NCBI RefSeq assembly: GCF_011043775.1
Contig: NZ_JAAKXY010000004.1
Span: forward strand, 372,001-436,000
DNA length: 64,000 nt
Reading direction: 5' to 3'
Origin: Natronolimnobius sp. AArcel1
Lineage (GTDB): Archaea > Halobacteriota > Halobacteria > Halobacteriales > Natrialbaceae
Shown: positions 17,548 to 24,056 of the stretch, in pieces
Position numbering within the stretch: position 1 is the first letter of the stretch
How the letters are laid out: each line of letters starts with the position of its first letter
The notes under the pieces: model-generated
Told to the model about the DNA's origin: nothing
The model's database searches: none
Seen by the model: only the letters and a program-made list of their open reading frames with translations
Made by a program: the position numbers and the translations under genes

Positions 17548-18009
17548 ACCGGAAGGACACTATACACTAACCATTGAAATATTTCTGCCACATTCTGATT
17601 GAATAGTTAGTGCACTACTGTGGTTGAGCGGACACTACTAACACAGGAATCAAAGGGAAACAATAGTAGTCTGAGATACCAGCATCCCACTGCGTGACTC
17701 AGGACAGTCACACAGCAGAGTGACGATGGAAAATCCGCGCACACGACCACCTACGAACAAAAGTCACACGTAGAATAGAGTAACGCCAGTAAGTAATAGA
17801 GGATATAGTAGCCACTGGAAACCAATGACTCCCGATCGCCAGACCGTGGTACGACCTGCGTGAAGGGTTACAATTGCTACTAGAGAATCCCTAAGAAGCA
17901 GTGAAGATATCCATGTACGATGGATAATGAGGGAGTTGCAGAGATGACTCTCATCAAAACACGAGTCACCCACGCGTCGAAAAATAAAATAACTGAAACC
18001 GTTCTCGGT
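17548..18009. other. Non-coding spacer between two archaellin genes
   Basis: About 460 bases between the promoter array and the stop of the next archaellin gene. It is AT-richer than coding DNA. One 69-residue minus-strand frame (17764-17973) exists, but its sequence is Leu/Ile/Trp-rich without haloarchaeal composition and I do not believe it. I see no RNA gene or repeat. It may be the remnant of a lost gene or archaellin copy. Confidence 0.5.
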
Positions 18010-18981
18010 TTAGAGCGTGACCGCAGAGGACTCCGTCAGCGTCGAGGGAGCCATCAGCAGTTCAACGCTCTGGGAGCCATCAGCAGTCGTAATCTGGAAC
18101 TCTGCAGATTCACCGGCTGCGAGTGGGGAGAACATGTCGTTGTTCTCGTTGAGGTGTAGTTCAATCTCGAGTTGGTTGTCGGACTCGAGAACGCCCTGGA
18201 AGTTCTCGGCGCTGTCGCCCAGCGTCTCACCGTTGCCGTTCTCAAGTTCGTGGACATCTAAGTCCTCGAGTTCCTCAGCAGTACCACGTTCGGTGTAGTC
18301 GCCGACGAACTCGAACGTTGCTGCACTGAGGTCAACTGGATCCGAACCAGGACCGAGCGAAACCATCATCGAAGCCTCATGGACCATATGTTCGTCTGTG
18401 CCATCACCTTCGCTGGTGATTTCTGGAGCGTCTGCACCACTGTTGAGGCCGTTATTGTCTTCGTTGTCGTCGATTGCAACAGTGATGGTTCCATCCTCAA
18501 CATCTTCTGCTTCAAATGCGCTTGTTTCAGGGCTGTCTTCGTTACTTTCAAATTCAATGTAATACCCACCAGCACTGAGGTCTAAGTTAGTGAAGTCGGA
18601 GGTGGAAACTGCATTTAGACCTTCATCCTCGGCAATTTCAACAGTTTCTATAGAGTCATCATTATCGTCCTTTAGAACGATATCAAAGCTAATATCGTCT
18701 ATTTCACCTTCTGCCCCTTCCTGTAATTCGAAGTCAATGTCAACGTTCTCGAGCGGACCGATCTCGTCAACATTGCCAGTTACAGAGTCAATCTGCACAA
18801 CGTTAGAAACCTCTGCCGTACTTTCTTCACCAGTCGCCTCTGCCTGCGACTGCAGAAGTCCGGCCGTATTGAGTAATACACCTGCCGCAATCGCTGCGAC
18901 GAGCACCATAGCGATGAACACGATGAGGGTACCGATTCCCACCTGACCGCGTTCCTCGTCATCTGTAAGTCGTTCGAACAT
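18010..18981 (-). CDS. flaB: Archaellin (major-type filament subunit), first gene of the array
   Basis: The 323-residue product starts at [18 protein letters not shown] (18981). It has the class III signal peptide, a hydrophobic core helix at about 14-45, and the conserved C-terminal 110 residues ([19 protein letters not shown] onwards, ending [11 protein letters not shown]). The centre differs from the other copies. It lies first in transcription order and has the most regular promoter array (19071-19180). It is probably a main filament subunit, by position and by similarity to the next two. Confidence 0.96.
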   Translation of the reverse strand: MFERLTDDEERGQVGIGTLIVFIAMVLVAAIAAGVLLNTAGLLQSQAEATGEESTAEVSNVVQIDSVTGNVDEIGPLENVDIDFELQEGAEGEIDDISFDIVLKDDNDDSIETVEIAEDEGLNAVSTSDFTNLDLSAGGYYIEFESNEDSPETSAFEAEDVEDGTITVAIDDNEDNNGLNSGADAPEITSEGDGTDEHMVHEASMMVSLGPGSDPVDLSAATFEFVGDYTERGTAEELEDLDVHELENGNGETLGDSAENFQGVLESDNQLEIELHLNENNDMFSPLAAGESAEFQITTADGSQSVELLMAPSTLTESSAVTL

Positions 18982-19035
18982 TGTTGTGAATATCTGCGAC
19001 CGACACCCTTCCGACCACCACACCGTGGTACAGAC

Positions 19036-19180
19036 GTTGCCGGCGCGTACACTCCGCTTCTAACTACCCGTTATTAAACTTGTTCGCCAACCTGACACTA
19101 TATAAGTCCACTTGCCGACCACCAATCACTGATAAAGCTACTTGCCGATGTTCCGTCCCCCTACTTAGGTATTCTTGCCG
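19036..19180 (-). promoter_or_regulatory. Four-unit promoter-like repeat array upstream of the 18981 archaellin start
   Basis: Units on the plus strand lie at 19071-19088, 19097-19117, 19128-19147 and 19161-19180. Their hexamers (ttcgcc, ttgccg, ttgccg, ttgccg) begin at 19083, 19112, 19142 and 19175, spaced 29, 30 and 33. Each is preceded by a TATA-like string (ttattaaac, ctatataag, tgataaag, cttaggt). The second unit has the best TATA box (centre about 19102), placing a transcript start near 19073. The leader block (gttgccggcgcgtac) starts at 19036. Confidence 0.7.
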
Positions 19181-19313
19181 TTTCGCTCCCCCCTAAGACC
19201 CATCTCCCCTTACCATTCGAACAGAAACCCCTCAGAATTCAGACTCCAATCGCCAGCCGCCGCGGCCCCACCGGCCGAGACACTTATCCCACTGCTGAGA
19301 CCATATCTCCAGC

Positions 19314-19508
19314 ATGAACATCATCGATGGGGAGAAGGTGGAATGTGGGCGCTGCGACGAGGTCATCTCACTCGAGGATGCAAACGTCCTCGGGAAGACG
19401 AACAATCGCTCCTATGCAAAGCCACTGTGTGATGGCTGTCTCAAGAAAGTCGGCGTCCCCAAGGGCTACGAACTCGAGCGCGACGTGAGCTACCTAATCG
19501 AAAACTGA
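19314..19508 (+). CDS. Small zinc-ribbon-like protein, 64 residues
   Basis: The product contains two Cys pairs, CGRC at about 11-14 and CDGC at about 39-42, that would bind one zinc ion. The intervening sequence is VISLEDANVLGKTNNRSYAKPL. There is no membrane span. It is divergent from the first archaellin gene, and its promoter must lie between 19180 and 19310. The fold could serve nucleic-acid or protein contacts. The family was not recognised beyond a haloarchaeal small CPxCG-like type. Confidence 0.8.
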   Translation: MNIIDGEKVECGRCDEVISLEDANVLGKTNNRSYAKPLCDGCLKKVGVPKGYELERDVSYLIEN

Positions 19509-19661
19509 CGACGTTCCCCGCGACGGAGAGACTGTTTCTATCGACCAACAGTTCTGATCAGTCACGCAACAGCGTCGAATCCACCAGTGAGAAAAATCAA
19601 CAGCGACGGCTACGCTCGAGATCAGTACTGAGAGTACAGTGTATACTATGAGCAACCGATA

Positions 19662-20168
19662 TCAACGGACCGCCTGCGTCGGAACGTGTGGAACGGACTC
19701 GACCCACGTCACTGCCTCAAGGATGGATACGAGATCGTCGATTCGCTGATCAAACACATTCAGCGGATGCGAATCGAGAAACGTGGCTGTCTCTCGTTGT
19801 ACTGTTTCTCCATCATAGTCAATCTGGAAGTGGCACTCACCGAGGTCCGCGTGCGTTTCGTCCTGATGCCAGCCGATCATGAGGTCCCGTTTGGGTTCGA
19901 CCCACTGAATCGCGTAGAAATCGTACGCGTAGGACGGCGGGAAATCGAACGAGACCTGCAACTCCGCTTCGGTAACTGGGTACGACGTGCCGAGAAACGC
20001 CTCCGGCGTGACCGTGGCGTGGACGCCAACTTTGTTCCCTCGAGACGTCTGATACCGGACCTGTTCGATTGGAGAGTCCTCGTCGGGGACCTGTGTCTGC
20101 AGCCGGTTGTGGATTCGGGTGAGAAGCGTTCGTGTATCGAGGTTCGCACGATTTGCAAGGAAAATCAT
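19662..20168 (-). CDS. Diverged TumE-like partner protein, second cassette
   Basis: The 168-residue protein has the strand order ELQVSFDFPPSYAYDFYAIQWVE, then IGWHQDETHADLGECHFQID, then a C-terminal helix. This resembles the TumE-like protein at 13234-13716 (VQW..., WGTHPH..., HYHPPP) in strand order and position of His residues, although direct sequence identity is low. It starts nine bases after the stop of the upstream HTH gene, like the first cassette. Function and toxicity are inferred only. It contains CTCGAG, so it looks more ameliorated than the first pair. Confidence 0.6.
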   Translation of the reverse strand: MIFLANRANLDTRTLLTRIHNRLQTQVPDEDSPIEQVRYQTSRGNKVGVHATVTPEAFLGTSYPVTEAELQVSFDFPPSYAYDFYAIQWVEPKRDLMIGWHQDETHADLGECHFQIDYDGETVQRETATFLDSHPLNVFDQRIDDLVSILEAVTWVESVPHVPTQAVR

Positions 20169-20177
20169 CGGACTATC

Positions 20178-20735
20178 TTACTGCGAGAGTGAGACTGACG
20201 AGTTTGATGAGCCGTTTTGCACCGGATACAGTTCTCGAGCATCGTCATAGAGTTCAAGTGCGTGTTTGAGCAGGCGCTTGTTGTCCTCGTAGCGGTCCCA
20301 CTGTCGAAGCACACGGTTGCGTTCCCGAATGGCGTCGCTGTCGAGCCCATCATCGGTAAGCGTCGATTCCAACTCACCCCGCGATTCAACGGCGAATTCG
20401 TGCTTCCAGTCGTCGATTTCTGCCTGGATAGCTGCGAGTTCGTCGCGGAGTTCCTCTCGCGTGTGGCTGTTGATCAGCGCAGTCACTTCGTTGACGTACC
20501 GAAGTTGATAGTTCGGTGCATACTTCGTGTTGCCGTCATCACCGTCGACAGCCTGCACTTGCCCGAATTCGACGAGCATCTCGAGTTCGTCTTTCGCGGT
20601 CTGCCACGAGGAGATCTGCGCTTCCTCGCGCACCCACTCGACGGAGCGTGGTTTAGTGAGGGCCGTAGCGATCTCTCTGACGCGCTCCCGTGCAGTAAGA
20701 TCGTCCGTCCACGAGCCGAGGCCGGAATCAGTCAT
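20178..20735 (-). CDS. Winged-helix regulator (DUF7342-type), second cassette
   Basis: The 185-residue protein has an N-terminal winged helix at about 12-75 (RVREIATALTKPRSVEWVREEA, AKDELEMLVEFGQV, wing DGDDGNTKY). A long helical C-terminal half follows, with the conserved ELRDELAAIQAEIDDWKHEF pattern also seen in the 13720-14310 protein. It is the first gene of a pair with the 19662-20168 gene. An AT-rich stretch (tattatatttttgg, about 20758-20772) directly upstream is a good promoter candidate. Confidence 0.78.
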   Translation of the reverse strand: MTDSGLGSWTDDLTARERVREIATALTKPRSVEWVREEAQISSWQTAKDELEMLVEFGQVQAVDGDDGNTKYAPNYQLRYVNEVTALINSHTREELRDELAAIQAEIDDWKHEFAVESRGELESTLTDDGLDSDAIRERNRVLRQWDRYEDNKRLLKHALELYDDARELYPVQNGSSNSSVSLSQ

Positions 20736-20917
20736 ACACAGGAGTACGCGCCTGTATCTATTATATTTTTGGATGGGTCACACATATACGAGAGGGAGAC
20801 AACGCAGTCATCATCGGCTACGACCTCGTCGCGAGAAAAACGCCGCTCTCGAGGAGACGAAAGTACGCACCAACACTCGAGAACACGGCCCCTCGAGCAC
20901 CCACAAAACCTGAACCG

Positions 20918-21781
20918 CTACTTGCTGTTCATCGCTTCGCTCGCAATATTCCGTCCGCGTGGCTTCAACGCGACTTCCCGGCGAACTCGTACTTCCTCTA
21001 ACACGTCCAACTCGATCAGGCGCTCGTAAATCTCCTCGACTTCGTCGGTGTTGATGTCCAGAAACTCGGGGACTTCGAACGGCGAGACGCCGGAGTAGAT
21101 AGCCATCAGTACCTCCTCTTCCTTACCGGATAAATCGATCTGTGAGGCGTTTTTCTCGGCCCCGCGGTCCAGCACGGACTTCATGATGGCACAGTTTTGC
21201 GAGCCACCGGAGATGTACGTCTGGACGCTCGAGCCGTTATCGGTGTGTTCAGCTTCGATGACGGGGCGCTCTTGGGAGAGCACGGTTCGTTCCTCGCTGG
21301 TGACGGTGCCGACATCGTCGACTTCAATCTGGACGAATGAGCCGTTCTCGACGGCGAAGTTCGCAACGCCAGTGTCGATTTTGACGCGGGCTTTGCTCCA
21401 GGAAGTATCCTGAACGACGCCGCCTTTGACAGCGGGGTGTTTGAGCAAGAGGATTTCACCGTCCAGCATGGCTTTCTGGATCTGAAGTTCGAACTCGTGG
21501 ACCTCGGCCATCGAGATCAGGTGCACGTCCGCGCCGACGTTGATGCTGATGTAATCAGAAACCTTCGCGACAGTCTGATTGACGTCGTAGCGGCCCTTGA
21601 TCGAGATGATCTCCGAGAGCGGGATCGTCCGCTTGCCGTCATTGCTCGCGATCACCAGTCGCTTGTTCGAAAGGACGATTCGCCCGTTTGTCCAGTTGGT
21701 ATCCGACAGCTTCCGGCCATCGCGCAGTACCTGCGTGAACTTCCCCGTCACATCCGCGAGTTTCTGTTCGGACTTACTCAT
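20918..21781 (-). CDS. cheF: CheF-family archaeal chemotaxis protein, second copy
   Basis: The 287-residue protein matches CheF from the N-terminus (VTGKFTQVLRDGRKL, TNGRIVLSNKRLVIA) through the conserved LLLKHPAVKGGVVQDTSW to a winged-helix-like C-terminus (EEEVLMAIYSGVSPFEVPEFL). CheF adaptors link CheY, CheD and CheC to the archaellum. Its ATG overlaps the stop of the upstream HEAT-repeat gene by four bases (ATGA). This matches Halobacterium, where CheF genes neighbour a HEAT-repeat partner. Confidence 0.9.
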   Translation of the reverse strand: MSKSEQKLADVTGKFTQVLRDGRKLSDTNWTNGRIVLSNKRLVIASNDGKRTIPLSEIISIKGRYDVNQTVAKVSDYISINVGADVHLISMAEVHEFELQIQKAMLDGEILLLKHPAVKGGVVQDTSWSKARVKIDTGVANFAVENGSFVQIEVDDVGTVTSEERTVLSQERPVIEAEHTDNGSSVQTYISGGSQNCAIMKSVLDRGAEKNASQIDLSGKEEEVLMAIYSGVSPFEVPEFLDINTDEVEEIYERLIELDVLEEVRVRREVALKPRGRNIASEAMNSK

Positions 21782-23049
21782 GCGAAGTCACCACTCATCG
21801 CGCCTGCACCGCCCAGTTTCGACAGCGCAGAAAAGCCACGCTTTCGAAGCCGGTCACTCTCAGTTCGATCGACAAACGACGAAATCCGGGTGCGAGACTG
21901 CTCCCCACCGATTTTCCCCAGCACGAACAGCGCCTTCACGCGTGTCTCCTCGTCGCGGTGGGAGTCATCAATCAACTCGAGTAGTCGCTTCTCGAGCCCA
22001 TCGCCGTCGAGCAACGAGAGGCTGGTCGCGGCGAACTTCGAGGTCATTTCGTCGTCGTCAGCGAGCGTTTCGATCAGCGCGTCCTGGGCGACAGTTCGGT
22101 ACTCGTCGCTTGCAATCCGGCCAAGGAGCCACGCTGCGTTGCGTCGCTGGGCCGTCTCCGTACTCCGATCGAGAATATCGATCAGCGGCTCGATTGCCTC
22201 ACTGGCGGTTGCCTGCTCGAGTTCGCCGACGATCTTCTCGCGAACCTTGTGACTCGCAGAGGCCGGGGCTTCGGAGAGTAACTGCACCAGCGAGAACATC
22301 GCCGTTCGCCGGACGGCATCGGAGTCATCGCGTAGCGCCTCAGCAAGGACTTCAACGGCACGCACGCTGCCGAGACGTCCGAGGGCGTCGACGGCGATTC
22401 GGCGAACTGTTTCGTCCTCATCGTTTGCAACCTCGATCAGTTCACGCAAGGCGTTGTCCGTCCCGATATCAGCGAGTGCGTACGCAATCTCAATCCGGAC
22501 GTCGTACTGATCGTTGTGAAGCCGCTGTGAGAGTGCCGGAACGGCTTCGGGGGCTTCGATTCGACCGAGCGCACGGGCGACCCGTTTTCGAACTCGCGGG
22601 TCCGGATCGGCAAGTCGCTCGGCGAGTGCGTTCAACACGTTGTCCTCGCCGATGCGTCCAAGGCCGGTCGCGGCCGCCATGCGCAGTTCGGGCCGGTCAG
22701 CAGAGAGCCCGCGTGCGAGCAGTTGGGCTTTCTTCCACTCAGCGATGTTATCAATATCCTGGCCAGAGACCTCGCCGATAAACTGCTCTAAGGCGTCCTG
22801 TCCAAACTGGTCGAGCGCGTCGATAGCGGCTGCACGCACGCTATCGGCGTCATCCTCCTGTGAGACGTCGACGAGGGCGTCGATAATCTCATCTCGAGGA
22901 TAGCCATACTCCTCGCCCTCGCTGGTTTTCGACTCTAAACTGCCGATGATTTCGGCAGCGCGCGTGCGGATGTCGTCGTTTGGACTTTCCTCGAGATAGG
23001 TGAGGAGTTGCTCGAAGTCAGCGTTGCGCTCGAGTTCGAATAGCGTCAT
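21778..23049 (-). CDS. HEAT-repeat protein, likely CheF partner
   Basis: The 423-residue protein is made of about 10 HEAT/PBS-lyase-like helical repeats, visible as SVRAAAIDALDQFG, ELRMAAATGLGRIGED, RVRKRVARALGRI, DVRIEIAYALADIG and TVRRIAVDALGRLG. The repeat solenoid is a protein-binding scaffold. In Halobacterium a similar protein (OE2401F) binds CheF and the Che system and is needed for taxis. Here the gene is translationally coupled to cheF, supporting the same role. Confidence 0.85.
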   Translation of the reverse strand: MTLFELERNADFEQLLTYLEESPNDDIRTRAAEIIGSLESKTSEGEEYGYPRDEIIDALVDVSQEDDADSVRAAAIDALDQFGQDALEQFIGEVSGQDIDNIAEWKKAQLLARGLSADRPELRMAAATGLGRIGEDNVLNALAERLADPDPRVRKRVARALGRIEAPEAVPALSQRLHNDQYDVRIEIAYALADIGTDNALRELIEVANDEDETVRRIAVDALGRLGSVRAVEVLAEALRDDSDAVRRTAMFSLVQLLSEAPASASHKVREKIVGELEQATASEAIEPLIDILDRSTETAQRRNAAWLLGRIASDEYRTVAQDALIETLADDDEMTSKFAATSLSLLDGDGLEKRLLELIDDSHRDEETRVKALFVLGKIGGEQSRTRISSFVDRTESDRLRKRGFSALSKLGGAGAMSGDFA

Positions 23050-23167
23050 GCTCCCTGATCACCTGCTCGAGTCCGGACACGTCACTCGGCCGTGACTGGC
23101 GAACTGTTGGTCGGTCCGATGATCGATACGACGATCGTGTGCGTAGGTTCGGTCCGTCGCCGTCCGG

Positions 23168-23920
23168 TTACGCACCGCCATCGTGCTCCTCGTCGTCAGT
23201 CGTCGCCTCGGCGTCATCATCGCCGATGTCGTCTCCGTTGCCATCGCCGTCGCCGTCGGTATCAGTCTCGGCCTCCGGAGTCGAATCGACGGTCGTATTT
23301 CCATCGCTGTCCTCGCCGTCTGCATCGTCATCCTCGTAGGCTTTCGACTCCACGATAGCACTCCAGAGTTGGTTTTCGTCAATCTCACCGTCTTCGAGCA
23401 ACTCGATCCACTCAGTTTCAATTCCCCACCCGGTGGTTTGGCCGTCAAAGCCGTCGACAACCTCCGTGTAGAGTGCCTGAACGTCCGATCCACGCTCGAG
23501 GAGTCCGCCGCTGTAGACCTGGTAGATGATTCCAATCTCGTCGTCGGATTCAACCTCGTCTTCGGCGTCAGATTCGTAGAACAGACTGAGCGTGTTCTCC
23601 TCAGTATCGTGATACAGCTCATCGACGGAGATGTCGTTTTGCTCGAGGAGGTAGTAGAACTCGCCGGGAGTCCCGTCTGGATCGTCACCCGGTGATTCGG
23701 GCTCGACCGACGCTTGGTTGCCCGTGATACTCGCGACCGAGTCTACACAGCCGGCCGTCGTACTGAGTGAGACGAGCCCGACGGCAGCGAGTGCGTGCCG
23801 GCGGGTCAGACCACGACTCGAGCCGGTCGCAGCCGGCGGTCGTCTCGAGTTGTCATCACCGTCAGCTTGGTCGCCCCCACCATCAGACTTGCCCAGTGTA
23901 TTCACAGGACCCGTTGGCAT
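23168..23920 (-). CDS. Tat-exported lipoprotein, DUF8159-like
   Basis: The 250-residue protein has an N-terminal segment with a twin-arginine motif (LTRRHALAAVG) and a lipobox ending TTAGC, so it is probably exported folded and lipid-anchored. The mature domain (about 75-170: FYYLLEQNDISVDELYHD, EIGIIYQVYSGGLLERGSDV) matches the DUF8159 family as I know it. It ends in an acidic Asp/Glu/Thr-rich tail. The first 35 residues before the RR pair are long for a signal, so a later start is possible. The function is unknown. Confidence 0.75.
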   Translation of the reverse strand: MPTGPVNTLGKSDGGGDQADGDDNSRRPPAATGSSRGLTRRHALAAVGLVSLSTTAGCVDSVASITGNQASVEPESPGDDPDGTPGEFYYLLEQNDISVDELYHDTEENTLSLFYESDAEDEVESDDEIGIIYQVYSGGLLERGSDVQALYTEVVDGFDGQTTGWGIETEWIELLEDGEIDENQLWSAIVESKAYEDDDADGEDSDGNTTVDSTPEAETDTDGDGDGNGDDIGDDDAEATTDDEEHDGGA

Positions 23921-24056
23921 CGTTACGATATCGTCACACCAATCAGTGAAAAGCGCGTCGGCCGTCCCTGTGGGTTCCTCTCACGATTCGTGACGTATTT
24001 GCCCAGAGAGTATATTACACACCCGCTCAAAAACTTCCGACAGACTGGTGCAGTCA

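Noticed and set aside
17764-17973. A 69-residue minus-strand frame in the archaellin spacer
   Set aside because: Its composition is not haloarchaeal (few acidic residues, many Trp and Leu) and there is no start context or family pattern.
19071-19180. Possible CRISPR-like array because of about 30-base periodicity
   Set aside because: The repeated part is only 6-20 bases, spacers are too short (about 10), and the same arrays lie just upstream of three archaellin genes, so a promoter role fits better.
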